Made by a program: the position numbers and the translations under genes. Under the pieces are notes generated by a model. The model did no database searches. It was given only the letters and a program-made list of their open reading frames with translations, and had not been told where the DNA came from. From Rhizobium sp. P38BS-XIX (GTDB taxonomy: Bacteria > Pseudomonadota > Alphaproteobacteria > Rhizobiales > Rhizobiaceae), in contig NZ_JABAIJ010000001.1 in the NCBI RefSeq assembly GCF_012641435.1, forward strand, positions 372,001 to 436,000: a stretch of 64,000 nucleotides of DNA, read 5' to 3'. This document shows, piece after piece, positions 53,468 through 62,598 of the stretch (position 1 is the first letter of the stretch; each line of letters starts with the position of its first letter).

Positions 53468-55726
53468 ATGGGACAAAATCTGACTCCGCCGCCCGGTGAC
53501 GGCGACGACAACATCCTTCCGGTCGATCTGAAGGCGGCGCTTGAAGAGCGCTACCTGGCTTATGCCTTGTCGACGATCACGCAACGCGCGCTTCCCGACG
53601 TTCGCGACGGGCTGAAGCCTGTGCACCGGCGCATCGTCTATGCGATGAGCGAGATGGGCCTTCGGCCGAATGCAGCGTTCCGCAAATGCGCGAAGATCGT
53701 CGGCGAAGTGATGGGTAACTATCACCCGCACGGCGACCAGTCGATCTACGACGCGCTGGCGCGCCTCGCGCAGGATTTTTCGCAGCGCTATACGCTGGTC
53801 AATGGTCAGGGCAATTTCGGCAATATCGATGGCGATAGCCCCGCAGCGATGCGCTACACCGAATCCAAGATGACGCTGGTTTCGGAGCTGCTGCTCGAAG
53901 GTATCGATCAGGACGCGGTCGATTTCCGCGACACCTACGACGAATCCAATTCCGAGCCGATCGTTCTGCCGGGGGCTTTCCCCAATCTGCTTGCCAACGG
54001 CTCCTCAGGCATCGCCGTCGGCATGGCGACCTCCATTCCCTCGCACAACGCACATGAGCTTTGCGACGCAGCGCTGCATCTGATCAAGGATCGTGATGCC
54101 ACCGTCGAGAAGCTTGTGGAGCTATACATTCCCGGTCCGGATTTCCCGACGGGTGGGATCATCATCGACGATCGCCGCAGCATCATCGAAAGCTACAAGA
54201 CCGGCCGCGGCGGCTTCCGCGTCCGCTCCAAGTGGGAGATCGAGGATCTAGGCCGCGGCGGCTATCAGATCGTCGTCACGGAAATTCCGTTCCAGGTGCA
54301 GAAGTCCCGGCTGATCGAGAAGATCGCCGAACTCCTGATCGCACGCAAGCTGCCTTTGCTCGAAGACATCCGCGATGAATCCGCCGAGGATATCCGCGTC
54401 GTCCTCGTGCCGAAGAGCCGGACTGTCGATGCGACGATCCTGATGGAATCGATGTTCAAGCTGACGGAGCTGGAAAGCCGCTTCCCGCTCAACATGAACG
54501 TCCTGTCCATGGGCCGCATCCCGAAGGTCATGGCGCTGAACGAAGTGCTGAAGGAGTGGCTGGATCATCGCCGGGAAGTGCTTTTGCGCCGCTCGCGCTT
54601 CCGGCTTGCCGCCATCGAGAAACGTCTGGAAATCCTGGGCGGCTTCCTGATCGCTTACCTCAACATCGACGAGATCATCGCCATCATCCGAGAGGAGGAC
54701 GAGCCGAAGCCCGTCATGATGGAGCGGTTCGGTCTCACGGACAATCAGGTCGAAGCGATCCTGAACATGCGGCTGCGCTCCTTGCGCAAGCTGGAAGAAT
54801 TCGAAATCCGCAAGGAATTCGACGGGCTCAGCAAGGAAAAGGCGGACATAGAATCATTGCTTGCCTCGGAAGAGAAGCAGTGGCAGACGGTCGCCTGGGA
54901 AATCGGCGAAGTGAAGAAGAAGTTCGCCAAGGCGACGGAAGTCGGTCGCCGCCGGACACAATTCGCGGAAGCGCCGGAAGCCGATGACGCGGCGATCCTG
55001 CAGGCCATGATCGAGAAGGAGCCGATTACGGTCGTCGTCTCGGAGAAGGGCTGGATCCGCGCGCTGAAGGGACATATTTCGGATATCGCCTCGCTCACCT
55101 TCAAGGAAGGCGACGGGCTGAAGGTTGCGTTCCCGGCCCAGACGACGGACAAGATCCTCATCATCACCACGGGCGGCAAGGCCTATACCCTCGGCGGCGA
55201 CAAGCTTCCCGGTGGACGCGGCCACGGTGAGCCGCTACGCATCATGGTCGACATGGAAAACGATCAGGACGTACTGACCGCCTTCGTCCACGATCCACAG
55301 CGCAAGCAGCTGATCGCGTCGACGGCCGGCAACGGCTTCATCGTCGCTGAGGCCGAATTGATCGCCAACACCCGTAAGGGCAAGCAGATCATGAACGTTT
55401 CCTATCCGGACGAGGCCAAGCTGCTGGTGCCGATATCAGGTGATCACGCCGCCGTGGTTGGCGAGAACCGCAAGATGGTAATCTTCCCGCTGGCGCAGGT
55501 CCCGGAAATGTCGCGCGGCAAGGGCGTGCGCCTGCAGAAGTACAAGGATGGCGGCGTCGCCGATATCAGATGCTTCGCGATTGCCAATGGCCTGACATGG
55601 GAAGACAGTGCCGGCCGCACCTTCACCAAAACCAAGGATGAGCTGGCGGAATGGCTGGGCGACCGCGCCGGTGCCGGCCGCGCCGTACCGAAAGGTTTCC
55701 CGAGAAGCGGCAAGTTTTCGGGCTAA
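53468..55726 (+). CDS. parC: DNA topoisomerase IV subunit A
   Basis: 752 residues. With ParE it decatenates daughter chromosomes. The winged-helix region has [10 protein letters not shown] and [23 protein letters not shown]; the catalytic tyrosine is Tyr130 in [13 protein letters not shown]. The C-terminal pinwheel domain is divergent, as in ParC of this group. Position 91, matching the quinolone-determining serine (GyrA Ser83/ParC Ser80), is Gln, with a serine next to it at 92. The ATG at 53468 has AGGAAG before it. A dyad terminator lies just past the stop. Confidence 0.96.
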   Translation: MGQNLTPPPGDGDDNILPVDLKAALEERYLAYALSTITQRALPDVRDGLKPVHRRIVYAMSEMGLRPNAAFRKCAKIVGEVMGNYHPHGDQSIYDALARLAQDFSQRYTLVNGQGNFGNIDGDSPAAMRYTESKMTLVSELLLEGIDQDAVDFRDTYDESNSEPIVLPGAFPNLLANGSSGIAVGMATSIPSHNAHELCDAALHLIKDRDATVEKLVELYIPGPDFPTGGIIIDDRRSIIESYKTGRGGFRVRSKWEIEDLGRGGYQIVVTEIPFQVQKSRLIEKIAELLIARKLPLLEDIRDESAEDIRVVLVPKSRTVDATILMESMFKLTELESRFPLNMNVLSMGRIPKVMALNEVLKEWLDHRREVLLRRSRFRLAAIEKRLEILGGFLIAYLNIDEIIAIIREEDEPKPVMMERFGLTDNQVEAILNMRLRSLRKLEEFEIRKEFDGLSKEKADIESLLASEEKQWQTVAWEIGEVKKKFAKATEVGRRRTQFAEAPEADDAAILQAMIEKEPITVVVSEKGWIRALKGHISDIASLTFKEGDGLKVAFPAQTTDKILIITTGGKAYTLGGDKLPGGRGHGEPLRIMVDMENDQDVLTAFVHDPQRKQLIASTAGNGFIVAEAELIANTRKGKQIMNVSYPDEAKLLVPISGDHAAVVGENRKMVIFPLAQVPEMSRGKGVRLQKYKDGGVADIRCFAIANGLTWEDSAGRTFTKTKDELAEWLGDRAGAGRAVPKGFPRSGKFSG

Positions 55727-55731
55727 AGAGA

Positions 55732-55759
55732 AATAAGCGAGAGCAGTCTCTCGCTTATT
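55732..55759. terminator. Inverted repeat / terminator after parC
   Basis: AATAAGCGAGAG (55732-55743) and CTCTCGCTTATT (55748-55759) pair over 12 bases around CAGT. It lies five bases past the parC stop and 45 bases before the end of the convergent EamA gene. The flanking T run is short, so bidirectional use is inferred. Confidence 0.75.
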
Positions 55760-55803
55760 CGGCAGCATCATCGTGATAGATTTGAGGCTGCTCGGGATCG
55801 CGT

Positions 55804-56682
55804 CTAAATGATAATTGGTCTCGCCTTTGCCCGCGCCTGCCATAGCGAATGAGCGGCAAGGGCGAGGATCAATATTGCCCCGCCGGCAAGCGTCATGTTG
55901 GTCGGCGCTTCTGCAAAGATCAGCCAGACCCAGATCGGCGCCAGGATCGTTTCCAACAGATAGAACATTGCCACTTCCGGAGCGGAGATAAACCGCGTGC
56001 CCGTTGCAAGGCACCAGAAGGAGAGGGGCATCAGCACGGCGCCGTCGAAGAGGATCCAGCCGGGGTGGTCTATGGAAAAGCCGGAGGGAATGACGTGATA
56101 AAGCCCGGCGATTGCGGGAACGATGGCCCCAAGCAGTGATGCGAAACCCATGTCCTGGCGCGAGGCGCGGCTGATGGTGATGGCGCAGGCAATGGAAAAA
56201 GAGGCCACCACGGACAGCGCATCACCGAGAAGATGTCCGCCCTCCATGCCATCGCCGACGATCAGTCCGACACCGACGATCATGAAAGCCATGGTGACGA
56301 AGGTGGAAATGGCAGGGCGTTCTCTCAGGAAGATCCAGGATAGCAGCGCCGTGAACATCGGATTGAGCGCGATGATGAACACCACATTCGCCGCCGTCGT
56401 GTAATAGACGGCAAGGAGAAAGGTGATAGTCGTCAATCCATAGAAGAATCCGACCGGCAGCCCGAGCCGACCCGGCAAAATGCCCAGCAGTGAACCCTTG
56501 ACGCGGCGGATCACAGCGAGAGCCGCGATTGCGACGATGATCGTCGCCACACTCCTGACGGAGAGAACTGACCATACCTCTCCATCGGAAAGCCGGATCA
56601 AGGGAATATCCATCGATAGCGCCAGGCCGCCAAGCGTTGTCAGCAGCAGCCCTTTGCGATGATCCGGGAGATGGGCGAACAT
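55804..56682 (-). CDS. EamA/DMT family transporter
   Basis: 292 residues, about ten membrane helices in two EamA repeats (RKGLLLTTLGGLALSMDIPLIRLS... and FASLLGAIVPAIAGLYHVIPSGFSI...). Drug/metabolite transporters export or exchange small metabolites and the substrate cannot be inferred. It starts directly at the end of bpt (bpt stop TAA then ATG), so the two are translated together. The end of the gene is convergent with parC. Confidence 0.9.
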   Translation of the reverse strand: MFAHLPDHRKGLLLTTLGGLALSMDIPLIRLSDGEVWSVLSVRSVATIIVAIAALAVIRRVKGSLLGILPGRLGLPVGFFYGLTTITFLLAVYYTTAANVVFIIALNPMFTALLSWIFLRERPAISTFVTMAFMIVGVGLIVGDGMEGGHLLGDALSVVASFSIACAITISRASRQDMGFASLLGAIVPAIAGLYHVIPSGFSIDHPGWILFDGAVLMPLSFWCLATGTRFISAPEVAMFYLLETILAPIWVWLIFAEAPTNMTLAGGAILILALAAHSLWQARAKARPIII

Positions 56683-57462
56683 TTAGCGGAAGGTATCTTT
56701 TTCGCCGTCTGCGGCCGGGTCGAAACGTTCCCAGCCGCGCGGGGTCAGATGCTCTTGCGGCTGGAAGCGTGTCTTGTAGTCCATCTTTCGGGACCCTTTG
56801 ACCCAATAGCCCAGATAAACGTGCGGCAAGCCCAGCGCCTTGGTGCGCCGGATATGGTCGAGGATCATGAATGTCCCGAGCGACTGCTGCTCGAAATCAG
56901 GGTTGAAGTAGGAATAGACCATCGACAGGCCATCGCTCATGACATCGGTCAGGGCCGCAGCCAACAGTTCGCCTTTCGGACGTTGCTCGAGCCCCGATCC
57001 TTCCTCTCGACGGCGATATTCGATGATGCGCGTGTTCACATGCGTGTCCTCGACCATGATCGCATAATCGAGCACGGTCATGTCGGACATGCCGCCTTGT
57101 TGGTGGCGATAATCGAGATAACGGCGGAAAAGCGAGTATTGCTCGCTGGAAGGTTGAGCCGGAAACTCGGTGGCGATGATGTCGCTATTGTTTGCCAGCA
57201 CGCGCTTCATCGAGCGGGTAGGTTCGAATTCCTGCGCCAGAATGCGCACCGACACGCAGGCGCGGCAGGATTCGCAGGCAGGCCGGTAAGCAATGTTTTG
57301 CGAACGCCGGAAACCGCCTTGCGTGAGGATATCGTTCATCTCCGCCGCGCGCGGGCCGACAAGATGCGTGAAGACCTTGCGCTCCATCTCGTGCGGCAAG
57401 TACGGGCAGGTGGCCGGTGCCGTCAGATAAAACTGCGGAGATGGCGTCGACTGCGTGTTCAT
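56683..57462 (-). CDS. bpt: Aspartate/glutamate leucyltransferase (Bpt)
   Basis: 259 residues. Bpt moves leucine from Leu-tRNA to N-terminal Asp or Glu of proteins, marking them for ClpS/ClpAP in the N-degron pathway. [16 protein letters not shown] and the cysteine-rich [12 protein letters not shown] are the diagnostic blocks, and [46 protein letters not shown] is the GNAT-fold region. It belongs to the arginyltransferase family (ATE C-terminal domain); Bpt is the bacterial subclass. Immediately followed by the EamA transporter gene. Confidence 0.95.
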   Translation of the reverse strand: MNTQSTPSPQFYLTAPATCPYLPHEMERKVFTHLVGPRAAEMNDILTQGGFRRSQNIAYRPACESCRACVSVRILAQEFEPTRSMKRVLANNSDIIATEFPAQPSSEQYSLFRRYLDYRHQQGGMSDMTVLDYAIMVEDTHVNTRIIEYRRREEGSGLEQRPKGELLAAALTDVMSDGLSMVYSYFNPDFEQQSLGTFMILDHIRRTKALGLPHVYLGYWVKGSRKMDYKTRFQPQEHLTPRGWERFDPAADGEKDTFR

Positions 57463-57642
57463 CTGCCGTTGATTGACCTTTCTTTCGGCATCTGTGTTTT
57501 ACAAGCATGGCTTAACTTTAGAAAACGTCAACCACGTCCTTTGCTAAAGATCACAGTTTCCTAATTGACCGCACATGATTAAGCCGCCTAGAGCCTGTTC
57601 GGTTCCACGGCAAGCCAGATGATTGTTGAGCTGTTTTGGCTA

Positions 57643-58101
57643 TCAGGCCGTGCGGGCGATGACCGTTCCAAGCAAGAGATCGTGCACCAGACGGCTGCGA
57701 TCGGTGAAAATGCCGACGAGCAGAATGAGCGGCGTCAGCACCGAATTCAGGATCCAGAACAGCGCCAGATGTACGATCGCCGTCAAAAAGTCCATGCGCC
57801 GGCCGTCTACTCGTACCATCGTCAGGCCCATGGCGCGCATACCGGGCGAATCCTGATAGGGACCTCCAAGCGTCCAGCCGAAGTAAAGGCCGGCAACGAT
57901 GATAAAGAGCGCGGGATAAAGCACGAAGCCAAGCCCCAGCGTCAGGATCGATACGAAAAACAGAACCACGGCCGCGGGAATGCAGAGCAGGGCAACGATG
58001 ATATAGTCGACGATGAAGGCGAAGATGCGCCGGCTCAGCACACCGCTATAGGCGCGCCAGTCATCCGGTGCTGCGTAAAGCGGGCTGGGGTTCAAGCTCA
58101 T
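57643..58101 (-). CDS. RDD family protein
   Basis: 152 residues, three to four membrane helices. The RDD block is YSGVLSRRIFAFIVDYIIVALLCI, with the variant arginine-aspartate pattern, and PGMRAMGLTMVRVDGRRMDF is the second conserved block. CCAAGGAGCAAAATAATG gives a good ribosome-binding site (AAGGAG). Function is unknown. It lies between the hemB terminator and bpt with 180 bases on the bpt side, so it is probably a single-gene unit. It has normal base composition, unlike the RDD protein at 28145. Confidence 0.85.
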   Translation of the reverse strand: MSLNPSPLYAAPDDWRAYSGVLSRRIFAFIVDYIIVALLCIPAAVVLFFVSILTLGLGFVLYPALFIIVAGLYFGWTLGGPYQDSPGMRAMGLTMVRVDGRRMDFLTAIVHLALFWILNSVLTPLILLVGIFTDRSRLVHDLLLGTVIARTA

Positions 58102-58238
58102 TATTTTGCTCCTTGGCGCAGTTCACGTCGGTTATTTCGACACAGTGAGATGCGCAATCCTTCGATACTCACGGCCATTTCAGCGCGATGGCAGGTAAAA
58201 TAGCCGTGAGCTACATATCCAAAGAGCATATGGTATTC

Positions 58239-58265
58239 GCTCCGGCAAATACAATAAGCCGGAGC
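58239..58265 (-). terminator. Terminator after hemB
   Basis: Arms GCTCCGGC (58239-58246) and GCCGGAGC (58258-58265) enclose an 11-base AT-rich loop, just past the hemB stop at 58273. On the minus strand the sequence after the stem has no long T run, so the efficiency is uncertain. Confidence 0.65.
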
Positions 58266-58272
58266 GCAGACG

Positions 58273-59286
58273 TCATTTCCGTGCGAGGTGCCTGGCCACG
58301 TCCATCGCGAAATAGGTGAGGATGCCGTCGCAGCCGGCGCGCTTGAAGGCGAGCAGGGTTTCGAGCATGACCCTTTCGCCGTCGATCCAGCCATTGGCGG
58401 CCGCCGCCTTGATCATGGCGTACTCGCCGGAGACCTGATAGGCGAAGGTCGGCAGGCCGAAGGCCTCCTTCAAGCGCCAACAGATATCGAGATAGGGCAG
58501 GCCGGGCTTGACCATCAGCATGTCGGCGCCTTCCTCGACGTCAAGTGTGGCGTCGCGCACGGCTTCGGTGCCGTTTGCCGGATCGATATAGTAGGTCTTC
58601 TTGTCGCCCTTCAGCAGGCCACCGGTCGAGATCGCCTCGCGATAGGGGCCGTAAAAGGCCGAGCTGAATTTCGTCGCATAGCTCATGATACCGACGCTCT
58701 GGTGTCCGGCAGCGTCGAGCGCCTGACGGATCGCGCCGATGCGCCCGTCCATCATTTCCGAAGGTGCGATGATGTCGGCTCCGGCGTCTGCCTGGTAAAC
58801 GGCGGCCAGTGCCACCTGCTCGACCGTTTCGTCGTTGACGATCTCATTGCCGCGCAGGATGCCGTCATGGCCATGGCTGGTGAAGGGATCGAGCGCGACG
58901 TCGGTGATGACGCCGATGTTAGGCACGGCCTTCTTGATCGCGGCGCTGGCGAGATTGATGAGGTTGTTCTTTTCGAGGCTGTTGGAGCCGGTCTCGTCAC
59001 GCAGCTCCATTTCGATGTTGGGAAAAGTGGCAAGGGCCGGAATGCCGAGATCGGCTGCTTCCTTTGCGGCCTCGACGGCCTTGTCCACAGTCATGCGGTT
59101 GACGCCGGGCATGGCCGGGATCGGTTCCAGGATGCCGGTGCCGGGGATAAGGAAGATCGGCCAGATCAGGTCGTCGACCGTCAGCCGGTTTTCCTGCACC
59201 ATGCGGCGCGTCCAATCGGCCTTGCGGTTGCGTCGCATGCGGCGATGCCCGGTGATCTCGTCAACGAGATGCGTCTTGTTCTCCAT
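58273..59286 (-). CDS. hemB: Delta-aminolevulinic acid dehydratase (porphobilinogen synthase)
   Basis: 337 residues. It condenses two 5-aminolevulinate molecules to porphobilinogen for heme and related tetrapyrroles. Active-site lysines are Lys206 (MSYATKFSSAFYGPYRE) and Lys260 (LMVKPGLPYLD). In the metal-site segment, DVALDPFTSHGHDG (129-142) has ALD in place of the cysteines of zinc-dependent enzymes, so it belongs to the type that uses Mg or K rather than zinc. Divergent from the DUF6163 gene. Confidence 0.97.
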   Translation of the reverse strand: MENKTHLVDEITGHRRMRRNRKADWTRRMVQENRLTVDDLIWPIFLIPGTGILEPIPAMPGVNRMTVDKAVEAAKEAADLGIPALATFPNIEMELRDETGSNSLEKNNLINLASAAIKKAVPNIGVITDVALDPFTSHGHDGILRGNEIVNDETVEQVALAAVYQADAGADIIAPSEMMDGRIGAIRQALDAAGHQSVGIMSYATKFSSAFYGPYREAISTGGLLKGDKKTYYIDPANGTEAVRDATLDVEEGADMLMVKPGLPYLDICWRLKEAFGLPTFAYQVSGEYAMIKAAAANGWIDGERVMLETLLAFKRAGCDGILTYFAMDVARHLARK

Positions 59287-59430
59287 GATGCCGCCATCCT
59301 TTGTCGTCTATCTGTGGCCTTATTATATGGGCAGCGTACCTATCACGCTGTCCCCAGGATTCAAAACAAGGCGAAAGGCCGCAGCCATTATATTCTGGCG
59401 GGGCCGATGGCTCATACGTATTGTTCGCGC
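59287..59430. other. Divergent intergenic region, hemB / DUF6163 gene
   Basis: 144 bases between the hemB start and the DUF6163 start. Promoters for both would be here. I see no Irr- or other iron-box that I can name. Confidence 0.35.
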
Positions 59431-59871
59431 ATGGAACCTGATTCTTCGACCGTACCCAAGAATACGCTGACGGACATCCTGTTCGTGCTGTTCCTGCGGC
59501 TGATCGCGATCGCCTGCTTCTGGCTCGGTCTTCAGTACTGGGCAATGCTGGTCGGCTATTCGCTCGAAGGCCATGCCCGCTTCGATCTCCTTAATCTTCC
59601 ATGGAAGGTCGCGGGCGCCGGATTGGCCGTCGTTTTCCCCGTCGCGGCTCTCGGATTATGGCTGACCGTATCCTGGGGGCCAGTCATCTGGGTGCTGGCC
59701 GCAGGCGGTCAGGGATTGATGTATGGCGTATGGCCGGAGGTCTTCGGATCCAATCCGTTGATCATGATCTTGCATGTCTGCGTGGCCGTGCTGTATTGCC
59801 TGTTTCGCGTCCTGCTTTGGCAGGAAAAGCGCCGGCGTCGCCAGCAGCAGGTAATGGTTGATTTACCCTGA
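59431..59871 (+). CDS. DUF6163 family membrane protein
   Basis: 146 residues from the ATG at 59431; another ATG at 59407 adds eight residues (MAHTYCSR) and is possible. Four predicted membrane helices, in ILFVLFLRLIAIACFWLGLQYWAM, WKVAGAGLAVVFPVAALGLWL, PVIWVLAAGGQGLMYGVWP and LIMILHVCVAVLYCLFRVLLW, and a basic tail. The sequence matches a small rhizobial family of unknown function. It lies upstream of ldtR on the same strand, with 130 bases between. Confidence 0.8.
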   Translation: MEPDSSTVPKNTLTDILFVLFLRLIAIACFWLGLQYWAMLVGYSLEGHARFDLLNLPWKVAGAGLAVVFPVAALGLWLTVSWGPVIWVLAAGGQGLMYGVWPEVFGSNPLIMILHVCVAVLYCLFRVLLWQEKRRRRQQQVMVDLP

Positions 59872-60001
59872 GACACCAAGAGTTCCTGGTAAGGTGCTGT
59901 TAAGCCTGCAGTTTAAGTAGAATTTTATGTGTATTCGATAGGGTCTCACTCAAGGCGGGAAGAAAACGACACCGCCAAACAAAACAGAGTGAGGCCAAGT
60001 C

Positions 60002-60520
60002 ATGATGAATACCAAAATCAAGCCGCAGGCAGTTGCGAACGCTCGGGATCAGCAGGTTGACGACATCCGGGCTCTCTACATGGAATCTCTCCATCTGGTC
60101 GAGCGTTTGCACCGCCGCCTGCTTGACGTCATCAAGGACGAGTTCGACCGTCAGGGTCGCGACGACGTCAACGCCGTCCAGGCACTTCTCCTTTTCAACA
60201 TCGGCAATTCCGAGCTGACGGCCGGCGAGCTCCGCTCCCGCGGTTTCTACCTCGGCTCCAACGTTTCCTATAACGTCAAGAAGCTGGTCGACCTCGGCTT
60301 CATCAATCACCAGCGCTCGCGCATCGACCGTCGCTCGGTTCGCATCAGCCTGACCGAAACCGGCCAGGAGATCGCCGAAACCGTTGCCAAGCTTTACGAG
60401 CGCCACATCGGCTCGATCGACAAGGTCGGCGGCATCGGCACCGACGAATTCGCCCAGATGAACAAGCTCCTGCAGCGCCTCGACCGCTTCTGGAACGATA
60501 GCATCGCTTATCGCATGTGA
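60002..60520 (+). CDS. ldtR: MarR-family transcriptional regulator LdtR
   Basis: 172 residues. A winged helix-turn-helix runs through LTAGELRSRGFYLGSNVSYNVKKLVDLGFINHQRSRIDRRSVRISLTETG. LdtR is known from Liberibacter asiaticus and Sinorhizobium as a regulator of the L,D-transpeptidase gene ldtP and of stress tolerance. Here an L,D-transpeptidase gene lies downstream on the same strand, after a 589-base gap. The GAGG before the ATG at 60002 supports the start. A terminator follows, so ldtR and ldtP are not one transcript. Confidence 0.9.
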   Translation: MMNTKIKPQAVANARDQQVDDIRALYMESLHLVERLHRRLLDVIKDEFDRQGRDDVNAVQALLLFNIGNSELTAGELRSRGFYLGSNVSYNVKKLVDLGFINHQRSRIDRRSVRISLTETGQEIAETVAKLYERHIGSIDKVGGIGTDEFAQMNKLLQRLDRFWNDSIAYRM

Positions 60521-60526
60521 TCTACC

Positions 60527-60548
60527 AAGCCGGCGTTCCCTCCGGCTT
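60527..60548 (+). terminator. Terminator after ldtR
   Basis: Arms AAGCCGG (60527-60533) and CCGGCTT (60542-60548) pair around an eight-base loop and are followed by a short T-containing run. It lies seven bases past the ldtR stop. Confidence 0.75.
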
Positions 60549-61109
60549 CTTAGAACCTCCAGGCGCATGAACTGGTGTAACGAGGCGAGAGAAGACGCCA
60601 CGTTGCGCCCGTTTGTGCTTTCGGTATCCTCAAAGGACCGAAGCATAAGCGGCTCGTGATTGCATTTTGCATCCGCCTGACGTCCGCAATTGTGCGCTTT
60701 TTGCCACGGCTGTTCCTCAGCTGTCTTTGTATAGGGCGCAGAGCGCCATCAGGCCATTGACCGCAATTTAGGACGCGGTATGAACCACGCGCAGCTGTGA
60801 TATTTTAGCATATTCAACATGGCTTTTGTGTCCGTGCCGCGCAGGAAAGCAAGTTTCATGCCGGGCGACACGAATTGGCCATATTGATATGACAGCGGAA
60901 ACTCACGGCAAGCGGCGTTCTCGAAATTCGATCTTCCGACCGTCAAGGTCCTGGCTTCGCGATATTGTGATAGTTCGTGGCGAAGTTTTTGATGGTGCTT
61001 TAAGGGAACGGATCGATACTGAGCTGCGTTACTTGGCGCAAAGCCGCGCTATTTACTGCTTCCTCTCTAGGCTGCGTATAATTGTATCGCAGCGCTGAAC
61101 GGTTTGGAT
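60549..61109 (+). promoter_or_regulatory. Long ldtP leader and promoter region
   Basis: 561 bases with no convincing gene. It has a small hairpin-forming element near 60620-60642 (TTCGG with CCGAA) and an AT-rich region around 60790-60830. Just before ldtP is TATAAT (61077-61082), inside an inverted repeat with arms GCTGCG (61071-61076) and CGCAGC (61088-61093). A 90-codon frame at 60826-61098 and one on the other strand were judged not to be real. An unlisted small RNA cannot be excluded. Confidence 0.5.
61071..61093 (+). promoter_or_regulatory. Candidate ldtP promoter with operator-like dyad
   Basis: TATAAT at 61077-61082 matches a -10 element, with TTACTG at 61053-61058 as a weak -35 at an 18-base spacing. 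Arms GCTGCG and CGCAGC flank the -10, so a repressor or LdtR bound here would block RNA polymerase. The start codon at 61110 is 16 bases past the dyad and has a poor ribosome-binding site. Confidence 0.45.
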
Positions 61110-62423
61110 ATGTCGAAGAAAAACGGAATTGAACCCTTTTCGCGCCGCTCTTTCCTGCGGTCGGCTGTAACTTTCGGTGCTGCCGCATTGGCCGCCCCGG
61201 CGCTCGCGCAGAACGCGACGCCTCTGGAGGCGCTGATCAACGATCGCTCTCGCGGCAATTGGGACGACCAGTTCGATGCGAAGGCCGCGGCGCGCACGGC
61301 AGCGGCTGTCCAGTCGAACACGCCGATCCTCGGGCCGGATTCCGTTCCGAACATCCAGCAGGCGATTTCTCAGTATCAGAGCATCGTCTCCAATGGCGGT
61401 TGGCCGCAGGTCAATCCGACGAGCCAGCAGCCGCTGCAGATCGGCGTGACCGATCCCGCCGTACAATCGCTGCGCCAGCATCTGATGGTCACCGGCGATC
61501 TGCCGCGCGAAGCCGGCGTTTCCTCGTCCTTCGATTCCTATGTGGACGGTGCCGTGAAGCGCTTCCAGGCCCGCCATGGTCTGCCGCCGGATGGCGTCAT
61601 CGGCGAATTTACGCTGAAGGCCATGAATGTTCCCGCCAACATTCGCCTACAGCAGCTCAACACGAACCTCGTTCGCTTGCAGACGTTCCCGTCCGATCTC
61701 GGCCGTCGCCATGTCATGGTCAATATTCCGGCGACCCGCGTCGAGGCCGTTGAAGATGGTCAGGTGGCGCTGCGTCACGAGGCGATCGTTGGCCGCGAAA
61801 CCAGACCGACGCACATCATCAATTCCAAGATCTACGAGGTTATCCTCAACCCGTACTGGACGGCACCGCGCTCGATCATCATCAAGGATATCATGCCCTT
61901 GATGCGCAAGGATCCGACCTACCTGACGAGAAGCAACATTCGTCTTCTCGATGGCAAAGGCCAGGAAGTCTCTCCTGAGACCATCGACTGGAATTCGGAC
62001 AAGGCACCTGATCTGATGTTCCGTCAGGACCCGGGCAAGACGAACGCCATGGCGTCGACGAAGATCAACTTCCACAACCCGAACAACGAATACATGCACG
62101 ATACGCCGGAGCAGGGCCTGTTCAACAAGCTCATGCGTTTCGACAGCTCGGGCTGCGTTCGTGTTCAGAACGTGCGTGACCTCGCAACCTGGCTGCTAGG
62201 CGAAACGCCTGGCTGGCCGCGTCAGCGCATCGAGCAGGTGATCTCCACCCGCGTCAACACGCCGATCACGCTGGCGTCCGAAGTGCCGGTCTATTTCGTC
62301 TATATCTCCGCCTGGAGCGCCCGCGACGGTATCGTCCAGTTCCGCGACGATATCTATAATCTCGACGGCAACTCCCAGCTGGCGCTCGACACGACGCAGG
62401 GCATGGAGCAGCCGGTTCAGTAA
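61110..62423 (+). CDS. ldtP: L,D-transpeptidase with peptidoglycan-binding domain (LdtP-type)
   Basis: 437 residues from the ATG at 61110; a TTG two codons earlier is less likely. A Tat-like signal SRRSFLRSAVTFGAAALAAPALA covers about residues 11-33. A PG_binding_1 domain lies at about 115-175 (DPAVQSLRQHLMVTGD...YVDGAVKRFQARHGLPPDGVIG), then a YkuD domain from about 200 to 365 with His330 (MHDTPEQGLF) and the nucleophile Cys349 in SSGCVRV. It makes 3-3 cross-links or attaches proteins to peptidoglycan in the periplasm. Listed with ldtR by position. A terminator follows. Confidence 0.9.
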   Translation: MSKKNGIEPFSRRSFLRSAVTFGAAALAAPALAQNATPLEALINDRSRGNWDDQFDAKAAARTAAAVQSNTPILGPDSVPNIQQAISQYQSIVSNGGWPQVNPTSQQPLQIGVTDPAVQSLRQHLMVTGDLPREAGVSSSFDSYVDGAVKRFQARHGLPPDGVIGEFTLKAMNVPANIRLQQLNTNLVRLQTFPSDLGRRHVMVNIPATRVEAVEDGQVALRHEAIVGRETRPTHIINSKIYEVILNPYWTAPRSIIIKDIMPLMRKDPTYLTRSNIRLLDGKGQEVSPETIDWNSDKAPDLMFRQDPGKTNAMASTKINFHNPNNEYMHDTPEQGLFNKLMRFDSSGCVRVQNVRDLATWLLGETPGWPRQRIEQVISTRVNTPITLASEVPVYFVYISAWSARDGIVQFRDDIYNLDGNSQLALDTTQGMEQPVQ

Positions 62424-62450
62424 TCGGCATTCAAGTTGCTATTCTTGTCG

Positions 62451-62477
62451 AAGCCGCGTCCTCGGATGCGGCTTTTT
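62451..62477 (+). terminator. Terminator after ldtP
   Basis: AAGCCGCGTCC (62451-62461) pairs with GGATGCGGCTT (62464-62474) with one G-T pair around a TC turn, and is followed by TTT on the plus strand. It lies 28 bases past the ldtP stop. Confidence 0.85.
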
Positions 62478-62598
62478 CATTTGCCGGCATCGCGCTGCGT
62501 AGAATGCTCAGCAAATGTCGCTGGTCGTATTGCTCTCCGGCGACCCGGACGCTAATACCGTCTTCATTGCCGTTCCGGCCCGTTCAGGAGCTTCTACG

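Noticed and set aside
58288..59406. The first part of a long plus-strand frame opposite hemB
   Set aside because: Only the final part, from about 59431, codes for a real membrane protein. The rest is hemB antisense.
60826..61098. A 90-codon frame between ldtR and ldtP
   Set aside because: It starts with GTG without a good ribosome-binding site, and its composition is not protein-like. It also overlaps the proposed ldtP promoter.
62478..62598. Glycine riboswitch before glyA
   Set aside because: No paired aptamer helices or conserved core were seen in this short leader.
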